Shown here piece after piece: positions 45,236 to 54,072 of a stretch of DNA of 64,000 nt. Made by a program: the position numbers and the translations under genes. This stretch comes from Pacificispira sp002696645. GTDB taxonomy: Bacteria; Pseudomonadota; Alphaproteobacteria; UBA8366; Aestuariispiraceae. Position 1 is the stretch's first letter, and each line of letters opens with the position of its first letter. The stretch covers positions 124,001 to 188,000 of the forward strand of contig NZ_JBLZHU010000001.1 of the NCBI RefSeq assembly GCF_048892425.1, given 5' to 3'. The notes beneath the pieces were generated by a model. That model made no database searches. It was given only the letters and a program-made list of their open reading frames with translations, and was not told the origin of the DNA.

Positions 45236-46999
45236 CTAGTTGAAACGAAGCCCGAACAACCCACCGGTGTCGGTCGCGTCCGTGAGTTTGGTCTCCAGGA
45301 CATGGTCCTTGACCCTGAAGCTAGTTCGGAACCCCTCCTGGGGAAGAACATCGGAATTCATCGTCACGATGTACTGGAAACCAGCGGCCTCGGCACGCTC
45401 GGCGCCAAGCTGAAGGGCTTTGGCGACCTGTCGCTCGTCGACGCCATCGAACAGGTGGCTGTCGTGCAGGAGAAAGCCGGGCCCGCGACCCTGCTTCAGG
45501 CTGATTTCGGTGAGCATCAGGTCGAAGCAGAAGATCTGCATGTTGGTGATGCCCTTACTCCGCTGCCCATCGATATGGACGTCGAACTGCGGCCCACCGC
45601 CTGTCTCGGCGATGGTGAGGCTTCCGGCTTTCTCGTAGAGGGATTCCGACAAGTACTCGAAAGTCAGGATCGCCTCGCGCAGGATGTCGTTGCGCTCGTG
45701 CAGGTCGTCCCGAAGCGCCTTGGTCAGATTGGCCCGCTCAATGTCCAGTTCGGCCTTGGTACTCTCGATACGCTCTGCAGTCTCGAGGCGCTGGCGCAAA
45801 CCCTCTACCTCGGCCTCGGCACGGCCAGCCTCCTCGCGCAGGTTCGTGTAATGCTCTAGCGCGCCGCCCGAACTCAGCACATTCATGATCTGGCGACGCC
45901 GGCGATCGAGCTCAGCGGTGCGCTGGTCGCGCTCGTCGATACGCGCTTCGGTGGAGGTGATTTCAGCACTCAGGTGGGCGCGGCGGTTTTCGATGATCGA
46001 GCGATGAAACCGTTCCACCTCGTAGAAACGCCGCCGTACCATGTCTGGCAAGATGACGCCGACTTCCGCGTAGAGCTTGGTGACGTCGCTGAGATCGGAG
46101 GCACCTTCTTCACCGAGTGAGGCGCGAAGTTGTTGAAGCAATTCACCGTCCATCACGCTGTCGACATTGAGTACGTCGATCTCGCGGGTGATAAGGTTGG
46201 CTTCGCGTTCAAGGTCCTTGTATGCTGGCACGACTTCAAATGAGGCCAGCTGTTCGAGCAGCCTGATGGCGTGGGCCTCTGCGAGGGTGAGGCGTGTGCG
46301 CAGATCGGCGGATTTGCCGAAATAGCGGCCAAGGTCGCCGCTCTTGGCGGCCTTGCGTAATTCTCGGGCGACTTTCTCCTGCCCGCGCAGTTCCTGGAAT
46401 TTGCCCGGAATGGTCCAGTCGAGGCCGAGCAGGTAACAGATCGAGACCTGCTGGTCCCATGCCTGTTGCATCGTAGAATGCTGCATCGGCTGTTGGAATC
46501 CGCCGCTGAGCTGGCGGCGAGCGAAATAGGAGAACAAGGAGCGGAAGGATGGTTGGAAGCGTTCGATTTCGTCACCAGAAGCGAGCGGCAGGCCGAACCA
46601 GAGCTTGCCGAGATTGGCCTTCCACTGTTCGTTCGAAAACTCGAAATGTCCGGCCGCCAGGTTGGACTGCGGTGCAAGCGGCCAGTTTTCGACGGCGCCG
46701 TTGATCATGAGTTGGCTAGGCTTGGCGCCGCTGCGGGCCGCGGAAATTGCCTCGTCGGCGACATCGACCACCACGTCGAAGGTCCATTCGGTGAGAACCT
46801 CGGACCGGAAGATGCTCTCCTTACGGACGTCGGCGCCGAACAGGAAATGCACCAGCTCCACAAAGCTGGTCTTGCCAGCGCCGTTGCGAGACTGGCGGTC
46901 ATTTGCGCCCTCGCTCTTGTCGGCCAGCAGGATGTTGAGGCCCGGCTTGAAAGCGAGGGTCTTGAATGAAGCCAGGTCGCTGCCAAAACGACGGATCAT
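45236..46999 (-). CDS. DUF2326 SMC-like ABC ATPase (ABC-3C system ATPase)
   Basis: The 587-aa protein (ATG at 46999) has an ABC/SMC-type Walker A, SRNGAGKTSFVELVHFLFG, a long central coiled coil (about 270-460, many Glu/Arg/Leu heptads), and the DUF2326 C-terminal ATPase half with GPGFLLHDSHLFDGVDERQ as Walker B/D-loop. In ABC-three-component systems this ATPase is the DNA- or RNA-sensing motor. The frame extends upstream to 47341 but that part is antisense-like and overlaps the next gene; the ATGA overlap with the middle component supports 46999. Confidence 0.85.
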   Translation of the reverse strand: MIRRFGSDLASFKTLAFKPGLNILLADKSEGANDRQSRNGAGKTSFVELVHFLFGADVRKESIFRSEVLTEWTFDVVVDVADEAISAARSGAKPSQLMINGAVENWPLAPQSNLAAGHFEFSNEQWKANLGKLWFGLPLASGDEIERFQPSFRSLFSYFARRQLSGGFQQPMQHSTMQQAWDQQVSICYLLGLDWTIPGKFQELRGQEKVARELRKAAKSGDLGRYFGKSADLRTRLTLAEAHAIRLLEQLASFEVVPAYKDLEREANLITREIDVLNVDSVMDGELLQQLRASLGEEGASDLSDVTKLYAEVGVILPDMVRRRFYEVERFHRSIIENRRAHLSAEITSTEARIDERDQRTAELDRRRRQIMNVLSSGGALEHYTNLREEAGRAEAEVEGLRQRLETAERIESTKAELDIERANLTKALRDDLHERNDILREAILTFEYLSESLYEKAGSLTIAETGGGPQFDVHIDGQRSKGITNMQIFCFDLMLTEISLKQGRGPGFLLHDSHLFDGVDERQVAKALQLGAERAEAAGFQYIVTMNSDVLPQEGFRTSFRVKDHVLETKLTDATDTGGLFGLRFN

Positions 47000-47241
47000 G
47001 ACGCGATCCTCCGCACGAGGCCGCGGTCGAAGTCGAGCGCTCCGATCGTGTAGAGCAGGTCCAGTGCGAGAATAAACCATTGATAGTCGATCGGCGCGTT
47101 GGGAGCATGTTGCGCCCGCCGGCCGCGCACCTCGTCCCACAGGCGGGACATGGTCATCGGCCACTTCAGGATTTCCAAGATCTCGGCACCAACGCCGATG
47201 AGAGCGCGGTCTGGACGGACATGCTTTGTTGGCAGAATCAT
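46996..47241 (-). CDS. ABC-three-component system middle component (MC6-like)
   Basis: The 81-aa protein starts MILPTKHVRPDRALIGVGAE and continues ILKWPMTMSRLWDEV and DYQWFILALDLLYTIGAL, the pattern of the small middle component found between the CTD protein and the DUF2326 ATPase. It is a winged-helix-like adaptor thought to bridge the two. It overlaps both neighbours by four bases. Confidence 0.82.
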   Translation of the reverse strand: MILPTKHVRPDRALIGVGAEILEILKWPMTMSRLWDEVRGRRAQHAPNAPIDYQWFILALDLLYTIGALDFDRGLVRRIAS

Positions 47242-48149
47242 GACACCTCCACGGAGACGAGAGGATCCTCGAAGATGTCGCAGCTATCGAAGAAATAAGC
47301 GAGCACGGCCAGCGCGGCGCCCTGGCGCTTGGGTTCGCCATTCATGCCGGCATAGTCCTGCAAGTGCTTGAAGATCTTGTCGGCCGGAAGATCGAGGGCT
47401 TTCAGTTCGGCGTAGCGCATGCGGAACGCTTCCGCGATCCTCTCGCCGAGATCCGGTCGGGGGCTTTTGCGAAAGAAGATGTCAACGAGGCTCGACTTGC
47501 GCCGGCCGATCCGCAGCAGGAGCCCGGATTCATCGGAAAGCGCGTTCTTTTCCAGCTTCTCCAACGACGGCGGGGTGAGCGGTGGATCGCCGGCATTCGG
47601 CTCCTGACGCTGCAGCGCTTCGATTATCGGCACGAGGTCAGCCATTACCAGGCGATCGACAATGGCGATCGAAGCCGCGGGGCCGAACAGCGCCTGCAAG
47701 GCGGCCGGTTCAAGATCCATGGTGAGCTTCAGGAGTTCCGGCTCCGACCAAGTCTCGATGACAACCGGCGCATGCACCTGACGGAGTCCATCGATATGCC
47801 GGACCGCATTCGGCGGAAGGCCTCGACCATCATTATGGACGAAGACCCATTCGGCCATGTCGGCATTCCAATGGCCGCGTGCGCCATGAAAGTCCTCATC
47901 GACCTTGGCGATGAGTTCGGCTTCCTTCATGGCGTCGGGGGCATAGCACTGGAAGACGGACTTGGTACTGATGCGGCGGCCGTCGCATTTCAGATCGCCA
48001 AAGGGGCCGTAGGGGCGCACTTCTTCGAAATCGGCCCCGAAAGCGTAACCCGCAAGACGAACGAACCAGTCTTGGAACGCCGTGCCGTGATGGGTGTGGA
48101 AGGCCAGCCGAAAGCGATCGACATAGATAGAGTGCTGCAGTTCATCCAT
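47238..48149 (-). CDS. ABC-three-component system CTD protein with restriction-endonuclease-like N-terminus
   Basis: The 303-aa protein (ATG at 48149, reading MDELQHSIYVDRFRLAF) has an N-terminal segment FQDWFVRLAGYAFGADFEEV, then GPFGDLKCDG and ISTKSVFQCYAP, compatible with a PD-(D/E)xK-type nuclease fold (D...QxY instead of QxK). The C-terminal part is the ABC-3C CTD that couples to the middle component. It overlaps the antitoxin gene by eight bases. It may be the effector or targeting arm of the system; nuclease activity is uncertain because the Lys is not where expected. Confidence 0.72.
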   Translation of the reverse strand: MDELQHSIYVDRFRLAFHTHHGTAFQDWFVRLAGYAFGADFEEVRPYGPFGDLKCDGRRISTKSVFQCYAPDAMKEAELIAKVDEDFHGARGHWNADMAEWVFVHNDGRGLPPNAVRHIDGLRQVHAPVVIETWSEPELLKLTMDLEPAALQALFGPAASIAIVDRLVMADLVPIIEALQRQEPNAGDPPLTPPSLEKLEKNALSDESGLLLRIGRRKSSLVDIFFRKSPRPDLGERIAEAFRMRYAELKALDLPADKIFKHLQDYAGMNGEPKRQGAALAVLAYFFDSCDIFEDPLVSVEVS

Positions 48150-48510
48150 GGTGCTGCTTGGCCGCCCGGATTGGCTTTGGCGCACGCACCGTCGGTGCGA
48201 TGTCACCCAGATGATGAATGCGCATGGCCGGCCGCTTCGGCAGTTTCACCATGAGTTCCAGCTTGCCGCCGACTGCTTCAACATAGCTGCGGAGTGTCGA
48301 GAGATACATGTCAGCCTGATTCTCGATCTTGGAGACCGAAGGCTGCTTGATGTTAAGCGCGGTAGCGATATCGGCCTGTGCCTTGCCGGTAATCTCGCGC
48401 AACTCGCGCAGACCCTCGACCTCCTGCTTCAGGGCTTGATATCGCACGTCGATTGCGGCCTGCTCTTCAACAGGCAGCGCGGCGATGACTTCATTCAGGC
48501 TCCGGCCCAT
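48142..48510 (-). CDS. XRE-family HigA-type antitoxin
   Basis: This 122-aa helix-turn-helix protein (LREITGKAQADIATALNIKQ, PSVSKIENQADMYLSTLRSYVEAVGGKLEL) is the usual partner of phage-type HigB/RelE toxins. It follows the toxin gene by one base and overlaps the CTD gene, so toxin, antitoxin and ABC-3C genes share a transcript. It probably represses the operon through the palindrome at 48884-48899. Confidence 0.88.
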   Translation of the reverse strand: MGRSLNEVIAALPVEEQAAIDVRYQALKQEVEGLRELREITGKAQADIATALNIKQPSVSKIENQADMYLSTLRSYVEAVGGKLELMVKLPKRPAMRIHHLGDIAPTVRAPKPIRAAKQHHG

Positions 48511-48511
48511 C

Positions 48512-48844
48512 TCACATTCCCTTTTTCGCGGCTTTCAGGTTTTCCATATGCATGGAATACCGCAAATCCGCTTTTGCTTTAAGCTGCTCGTGGAAGAGCT
48601 TCTGGCTGCCGCCAGATTTATCACCCGCCACCAGCAGGATTGTCTTTCTCTCTGGGTCGAAGGCGAAGGCGGCACGCCATTGGCCATCGGTAGCCCCGAA
48701 GCGCGTTTCCTTCATATTATCGTGTCTCGACCTTTTGGGCGTGTCGGCGTGCGGACGACCAAGCTGCGAGCCATAATTGTCAAGCAGCTCGGTAATAGCC
48801 AGCAATTCGCTTGGCACCTGTCGCTCGAAGGCCAGAAATTCCAT
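48512..48844 (-). CDS. HigB/RelE-type toxin (phage-derived Gp49-like)
   Basis: The 110-aa protein shows the phage-derived RelE/HigB pattern: MEFLAFERQVPSELLAI at the start, then KETRFGATDGQWRAAFAFDPERKTILLVAGDKSG and a C-terminal KLFHEQLKAKADLRYS helix. Such toxins cleave mRNA on the ribosome. It is the first gene of the seven-gene operon; toxin before antitoxin is the Hig order. Confidence 0.85.
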   Translation of the reverse strand: MEFLAFERQVPSELLAITELLDNYGSQLGRPHADTPKRSRHDNMKETRFGATDGQWRAAFAFDPERKTILLVAGDKSGGSQKLFHEQLKAKADLRYSMHMENLKAAKKGM

Positions 48845-49179
48845 CTCGAAGGTATCGTCTAGTCTAATTTCTCACAAATTGATATAGCCTGGAAGCTATG
48901 TTTGGTCAATGGGAAGGATGTGCGGCTGGGCCGACGACGCCGTGTTCATTAGTCGGCAGCTTACGTGGGATCGGAGGGATATGAAAGGCGCGGGCGTCAT
49001 TGCGCGGCCAGTCTTGTTCGGCATCGTTTTCTTCTCGCCTCCCCCGACCAACGCTGGCATCAGATAGCAGCTGGCGGTGGCTGCTGTGTCCACTAGCCGG
49101 AAATTGATGAGTATCTCGGCACCGAAGAAAAAGAAGGAACGTCACACTTACCTAAGTTAACATTTGCGAGATCACCAGT
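48845..49179. other. promoter region of defence operon and IS5-like debris
   Basis: ATAGC-CTGGAA-GCTAT at 48884-48899 is a perfect inverted repeat 40 bases upstream of the toxin gene and a likely HigA operator. The rest holds no gene. On the minus strand around 49000 a stretch reading EQDWPRNDARAFHIPPIPRK weakly resembles the D-x-W region of IS5-type transposases. The last five bases, ACCAG (49175-49179), are one copy of the target duplication of the CHAT cassette. Confidence 0.5.
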
Positions 49180-49376
49180 GTCGGATTTCATTAGCGATTA
49201 CGTTGGCAACAATGCATTACTAGGGTTCTTGATCGAGGAATGTCACCTCAAATTTCATTTCGTATCACTACCGCTTACGTTTTCCATTTCGTATATCATG
49301 AACGATTACGTTTTCTATCGGGCTTTTTCCTGGAAGGAAGCATGATCCGGCAGACCTCAACGTTGAACTATCCCCT

Positions 49377-49582
49377 TTATCGCAGATCAAGCTTGACGGG
49401 ATTGATTGTCGGTACCCCCGGCGGCAGCATTCGCCATGTCAAGTCGCCGTGCAGAAGGTACAACAACATTTCGTCGATCTGCCAGTGGGTCCAAAGCGGC
49501 GGGCGGTCTCGTGTGTGTCGGCATCAGCGGCTCCGGCACCGCCCATTCGGCGTCCATAAAGTTGCTTGGCAGGCGCAGCCTC
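49377..49582 (-). pseudogene. IS5-family transposase N-terminal remnant, frameshifted
   Basis: The minus strand reads RLRLPSNFMDAEWAVPEPLMP, the start of IS5-type transposases, then in the next frame WQIDEMLLYLLHGDLTWRMLP, which corresponds to their HTH segment. A frameshift near 49500 separates the two and a TAA at 49377 ends the frame. The DDE domain is missing. It lies between the left end of the cassette and the CHAT gene. Confidence 0.55.
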
Positions 49583-49721
49583 TTTCGGGCATGCTACTTA
49601 CGGGTGAGTTCGGTCCACTGGTCATTCTCCGTCGAAGAGTCGCTACTCCGACTGAATCATAACAGACAGAATTCACTCAACTTCTTTTTCGGTCAGGTTC
49701 TAAGAGGTAGCTAATACTATA

Positions 49722-52700
49722 ATGCCCAATGCACCCGCTAAAGATATGTCCGAGGGATCGGGCGTCGATTTCACCGCTTTCTATCAGAAGCACGGCATGC
49801 AGTGGGGTGCGGGCGACATGTTTGTAGTGGGACCTTACCGTCCCCTTGAGAGATTTGCCGAACTGATCACCGTTTTGGCGGTGGGTCAGAACCAAGACGG
49901 CGCGCTGGCGGTCAGAAACATCATACTCGTCCATCCTCCGGGCACCGACAACGAGGCTGACTTCGAAGAGGCGCTCCGGGAGGAAATCCGGGGCACATTT
50001 GTTAGGTGGCGCGGCACCGCACTGGACGAGAGCGAGGAAAGGGCTCTGGCAAAGCGGCTCCAGGTCACGGCGACCCGCGACATGCAGGCTTCCTCAGTCT
50101 TGTCCGTGATCGAAGCCGCACCCGCCTGCACTGCGATCATTGTTACGCAGGGGGCTCTGTACCGCACTCCCGATGCCGACGGACTCGCACCGATAGCTGC
50201 GGAAAGTGCCGTAGCCATGCCGGAAGATTTCTGGGTGCCTCATTTTAATGCGCTATGCCAAAGGGCCATCGGGGCCGCCGGGCAATCGGAGACTTATGTC
50301 GCGCTCGATGCGGGCGAGGAGTGGCCAGCTAGAGAGTCGCATCGTAAGCTGCTCTTGTCGATCGACAGCTGTGGCGTGATTTCCGGGGAAGTGAAAGACA
50401 GCCCTGACGCCGTACTTGCTACCAGGATCGATGACTGGAATGCCAAGATCGCTGCGGGAAAAGTCGGTGCCGTCCTTTCCGAAATCGATGCTCTGCCCTC
50501 CACTCTCGACCGCTCAAAACCTTTGCTTCGGCTCCAGGCGCTCGAGAAAGTCGGCTATTACCCGATGGTACTGGACGAGTTGCGAAACAGGCCCGAACTT
50601 ACCGAAGGTCTGCCGCCGACAATTGCATTGCAGGTGGCCAGTATTGCATTCGCGTCCGGTGCGCCCGATATTGCCCGTACACTTCTTTCGAACACTCGTC
50701 TGGAAGGGTTGCCGCCAGAGCGTCTCGAAAGTGCCTTGCTGCTGGCGGAGCGAACCCGCGTGGATGACGTCCTCGCACGCTGCAAAATTCTTTTGACCGC
50801 GATGTATCCTCCATCCCTTGCCTTGCGTGAGGTCCGCATCAATGAATTGTTCGCGAAGCGGCAATACAGTGATCTTGCCCACCTGCTTGCCGAAAGTACA
50901 AGCGATGGCGAGCGTACTGCCGCCGAGATGTATGGCATCGTCGCCGAGGCACTGCAGGGTGAGACAACGGACTATGCCGCGATTCTTCAGGCCATAGAGT
51001 CACGTGTTCCCTCCCAAAAGGACCTCACCAAGCGTGTTCTTGGCAGGGAGGCCCTCCTGAATGGTCAACCCGCGCAGGCACTGGAAACCATCCTTCCGGA
51101 TTCGGAAAATGCGGAAATCGAGGAGGCAACGGCCTCCTCGATATTGGCCGCGCTTGAGCGTGTAGTCCTCACACGTGATGACAAAGGCCGCATTGGCGTT
51201 GACCCGGATACCGCCAGTATCGCGATTTCACATGTCCTCCGATACGTCGCACACCATCCGGCCGACGGCTCAATGCGCATACGACTTGTCGATGTCATGT
51301 CAGCCCAGTCAATGGGTGGGCTGGGTCTGGCAGTGCTCGCCACGCTAGTCCTACGTTTTGCGAGAGAACCTTCGATCCCGCGACCGGCTCCCAAGCTTGG
51401 GAATCGGTCAGCGACGTCAAGCCCCGAGGATGTTCTTGCCTTCATGCGCGTTGCGCTGCCTTGGCTCTCGGACAACGGCCCAATTTATCTGGGTCGGACG
51501 ACCTTGCCGGAGAGTCTTCTGACTGGTCCTCCAGATGGGCTGATCGAAGGTGCCAAGCTTCTGTTGGCACACTACGACCCGGTCGTCAGCGCAACCGATG
51601 CTGAGACTTTTGGAATGCTCATCGCTGCAGCCATTTCCATCGTACCTCACGGAACGGACAAGAACGCCGACCTTACGATCATCCGAATTGCAGCAGTCCG
51701 GTTCGCACTTGCCAGCCATTTTCAGAAGGCCCGTGATTATGCCGAGCACGCTCTTCAGCTTGCCGGTGCCGATCCGTGTAGGGTACGTCTTGCTTGGCTT
51801 TGTTTTAGCGATGTCTATCAACGAACTGGAGAGATCATCCAGGGGTTCGTCGCCATTGCCTGCGGATTGAGCGCTGATCGTTTGGCGACGTCGGAGCAGG
51901 TTTGGTACGAGAGCGTGCTACTCTTCCGCATAACGCGGGATCTTCGGATGATTCCTTTCGCCATTTCATTTCTGGAGGCTGGGAGAGCTGCACTTCAGAA
52001 TTTGGGGGTTCTCGACAAGTACGAACAGCGAATCGAAACTCTCATTCTTCAGGCCCGTTTTCTGGAGAACGGCGCAGGCGGGCAGGCTGCGGTTGAGGAC
52101 CTCTTCGCTCCTATCGTGGCGAATGCACAGGCGGTCCTTGAAAGGCACGACGAACCTGAGCCAGTTGCGGCCCTTCTCAGTGAAGCGATCCGTCAGAGCA
52201 CTATCCAAGGGGGGACGGTACCTTCGGAAGCCAGAGACGTTCTGAAGCAACTCGTAGAGCGTTGCTCACAATCCCAATCTGCAATTATTGCCGCAATAGG
52301 GGCGGAGAGCCCTTCCGCCGACCAGGTTTTGACTGTCGCCCGTCAGATTGAAGCAGCAATGCAGGCTGACGATACCGCCTATGATGTTCGATCATTGGTC
52401 ATATTAGCTGAGCGGCTGCTTGCCAGTGCCGAAGCATCGGGCGATCCCTGGACGGCCGTGTTCGCGATCGAGCTTATGGCAGATCATGCCATTTCCCTGC
52501 CAACAAGTGCCAACGGTCCCGCTTGGCAATCGCCGCATCAAATCAGACAGCCGGGCGAACTCGCTGCGGAACTTTCGGACAGCACAGGTCTTCCGTTAGT
52601 GATGATCGGCATGGATTCGCGCGGCCTTTTGCTCCGGACAACAGCCGCCGACGGCACCCTACACACACCTGTCTGCGAAACCTCTGAAACATTTTCCGAG

Positions 52701-53552
52701 AACCGCCTTGATAACTGGTCTCAGGAATTTCCGTTCCGCTACGGCATCGATATGCAAGCCATGAACCTGTTCTACACCAGTACGGAAGGTATCGGGGTCT
52801 CTGAACTTCTGGAGCGTGCTGTACTGGTCATGAGTGCAGAACTGCAGCCTTATCCCGCAAACCTCTTACGCCTCGGGAACGAACTTGCCGGCTTTTCCCG
52901 GCGCCTCGCAGTAGTGCCTTCACTGGCGTGGCTGGAAAGCGCCCGGACTGCGCAACCTTCAGCCAATACACGCCACGTAGCCTGGATACCGACCACTGGC
53001 CCGACAGAGGGCAGCGCGACTCTGACGACAGTGGCAGACCGCATCCGCGATCCCTTGGCGAAGTACGGAGTCGCTCTGGACGAAGGCGCTATAATTCCTG
53101 CCGATTTACGAGGCGCGGAGTTGGCCATCGTCACGGCTCACGGCGGTCTCATTCCGGAAGGGCGCTTCTTTCAGGTCGTGCAGGACGACGCAAACTTGAA
53201 AGCGTCTTCTGCCGAACTGGCCGATGCTCTCAGCGGCGTCGGCGTGGTCATTCTTTTTGTTTGCAGTGGAGGGCGGATGGACAAGCACCCGATGGCCAAT
53301 ACGACACTCGGGTTGGTGCGCCAATTGCTGAGCAACGGATGTACGTCTGTTGTCGCCTCACCCTGGCCCTTGGACTCGAGAGTGCCGTCCTATTGGATTC
53401 CGATATTCCTTGAACTTTGGCATTCCGGATCGTCGGTGATCGATGCCGTCTTTGATGCCAACGCCAATGTACGGGGTAAATTCAGTGGGGAGCCGCGCGA
53501 CTGCCTAGCAATGCACCTCTATGGTGACCCCCTGCGGCGCAAAATTCCCTGA
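49722..53552 (+). CDS. CHAT-domain (caspase-like) protease with long helical-repeat region
   Basis: The 1276-aa protein has an N-terminal region (1-230) without clear motif, a TPR-like helical repeat region (about 230-900) and a C-terminal CHAT protease domain with the catalytic His in IVTAHGG (His1140) and Cys in ILFVCSGG (Cys1181), followed by the usual SVVASPWPLDS and AMHLYGDP segments. Both residues are intact. CHAT proteases with TPR arms act in caspase-like immunity and in Craspase-type or gasdermin-linked defence. No gasdermin, Cas or other partner gene is next to it; it is alone in its transposon. The gene has GC-rich codon use, unlike the AT-rich cassette ends. Confidence 0.85.
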   Translation: MPNAPAKDMSEGSGVDFTAFYQKHGMQWGAGDMFVVGPYRPLERFAELITVLAVGQNQDGALAVRNIILVHPPGTDNEADFEEALREEIRGTFVRWRGTALDESEERALAKRLQVTATRDMQASSVLSVIEAAPACTAIIVTQGALYRTPDADGLAPIAAESAVAMPEDFWVPHFNALCQRAIGAAGQSETYVALDAGEEWPARESHRKLLLSIDSCGVISGEVKDSPDAVLATRIDDWNAKIAAGKVGAVLSEIDALPSTLDRSKPLLRLQALEKVGYYPMVLDELRNRPELTEGLPPTIALQVASIAFASGAPDIARTLLSNTRLEGLPPERLESALLLAERTRVDDVLARCKILLTAMYPPSLALREVRINELFAKRQYSDLAHLLAESTSDGERTAAEMYGIVAEALQGETTDYAAILQAIESRVPSQKDLTKRVLGREALLNGQPAQALETILPDSENAEIEEATASSILAALERVVLTRDDKGRIGVDPDTASIAISHVLRYVAHHPADGSMRIRLVDVMSAQSMGGLGLAVLATLVLRFAREPSIPRPAPKLGNRSATSSPEDVLAFMRVALPWLSDNGPIYLGRTTLPESLLTGPPDGLIEGAKLLLAHYDPVVSATDAETFGMLIAAAISIVPHGTDKNADLTIIRIAAVRFALASHFQKARDYAEHALQLAGADPCRVRLAWLCFSDVYQRTGEIIQGFVAIACGLSADRLATSEQVWYESVLLFRITRDLRMIPFAISFLEAGRAALQNLGVLDKYEQRIETLILQARFLENGAGGQAAVEDLFAPIVANAQAVLERHDEPEPVAALLSEAIRQSTIQGGTVPSEARDVLKQLVERCSQSQSAIIAAIGAESPSADQVLTVARQIEAAMQADDTAYDVRSLVILAERLLASAEASGDPWTAVFAIELMADHAISLPTSANGPAWQSPHQIRQPGELAAELSDSTGLPLVMIGMDSRGLLLRTTAADGTLHTPVCETSETFSENRLDNWSQEFPFRYGIDMQAMNLFYTSTEGIGVSELLERAVLVMSAELQPYPANLLRLGNELAGFSRRLAVVPSLAWLESARTAQPSANTRHVAWIPTTGPTEGSATLTTVADRIRDPLAKYGVALDEGAIIPADLRGAELAIVTAHGGLIPEGRFFQVVQDDANLKASSAELADALSGVGVVILFVCSGGRMDKHPMANTTLGLVRQLLSNGCTSVVASPWPLDSRVPSYWIPIFLELWHSGSSVIDAVFDANANVRGKFSGEPRDCLAMHLYGDPLRRKIP

Positions 53553-53741
53553 CAAAGTTCGTCCGCTTAATGAAGTTCAATGCGACCCTACGATGCCTGC
53601 TCACTATTCAAAAGGCTGCGTAACTACAAGTAACTTTCCCTTAGATATATTCATGCATTGTTCCCGAATGTAAGCCTTAGTGAGATTCCGCGTAAAAATT
53701 AGTGAAATCCGACAACCAGTGTATTCTTGTTATGTTCGTAT

Positions 53742-53788
53742 ATGTAAGCCTTAGTGAGATTCAGCGCAAAAATTAGTGAAATCCGACA
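53742..53788 (+). repeat. right end of a second, related TGT/ACA element
   Basis: These 47 bases repeat the last 47 bases of the CHAT cassette (53668-53714) with two differences and also end in GTGAAATCCGACA. They therefore represent the right terminus of another element of the same family, into whose end the CHAT cassette inserted (25 bases remain between). The next bases, ATAAG, would be its target duplication, but no matching left end was found. A more decayed copy may lie at 53799-53822. Confidence 0.7.
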
Positions 53789-53910
53789 ATAAGATTCTAC
53801 TTAAAAATTGTTGAAATTTAGATATGTTTCTTAAAATGAACAAATATGGTATATGCAGCTTCATGCGCAAATTTTGACTATTAACTATGAAAAATCACAG
53901 ATGGAAGGAA
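53789..53910. other. AT-rich spacer between transposon end and tRNA-Ile
   Basis: No gene is seen. The spacing of about 122 bases between the outer transposon end and the tRNA 3' end would suit TniQ/TnsD-type insertion downstream of a tRNA gene. Confidence 0.35.
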
Positions 53911-53987
53911 TGGTGGGCCTGGCAGGACTTGAACCCGCGACCAAACCGTTATGAGCGGTCCGCTCTAACCAGCTGAGCTACAGGCCC
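53911..53987 (-). tRNA. tRNA-Ile (CAT, lysidine-type)
   Basis: A 77-base cloverleaf reads GGGCCTGTAGCTCAGCTGG at the 5' end, anticodon loop CTCATAA, T-loop GTTCAAGTC and an encoded CCA (plus TGG at 53911-53913). The CAT anticodon together with a GGGCCTG acceptor fits the minor isoleucine tRNA whose C34 is changed to lysidine; a Met elongator is the alternative. The accessory island begins at its 3' side. Confidence 0.9.
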
Positions 53988-54072
53988 ACCGACCGGTTCT
54001 GTGACCGGTAGGGAGCGCTATAGCAAAGCTTTCGGGGTTTCACCAGAGTTGGGTGACGGTGTTTTGAGGTTT

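Larger units (their letters stand above)
49180..53714. mobile_element. TGT/ACA-ended non-autonomous transposon carrying a CHAT protease
   Basis: The left end starts TGTCGGATTTCATTAG and the right end is the reverse complement of TGTCGGATTTCACTAA (first 12 bases identical). Both ends are flanked by ACCAG (49175-49179 and 53715-53719), a 5-bp target duplication as made by Tn7/Tn5053-type transposases. Internal repeats of a CGTAAkCg...TGAaATnCGA type point outward at each end (49190-49310; 53668-53714). The cargo is one CHAT gene and an IS5 remnant; no transposase is present. Confidence 0.85.

Noticed and set aside
47000..47341. 114-codon upstream extension of the DUF2326 ATPase frame
   Set aside because: It overlaps the MC6-like gene in another frame, has Arg/Ser-rich shadow composition, and the ATGA overlap supports the start at 46999.
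47364..48254. 296-codon plus-strand frame
   Set aside because: Antisense to the ABC-3C CTD and antitoxin genes, which form a coupled operon.
49722..53552. CHAT-gasdermin pair
   Set aside because: No gasdermin-size gene or short lipid-modified protein lies next to the protease inside or outside the cassette.
53668..53788. possible CRISPR repeats
   Set aside because: Only two 47-base copies, both ending in the transposon terminus CCGACA, with a target duplication after the first; they are element ends.
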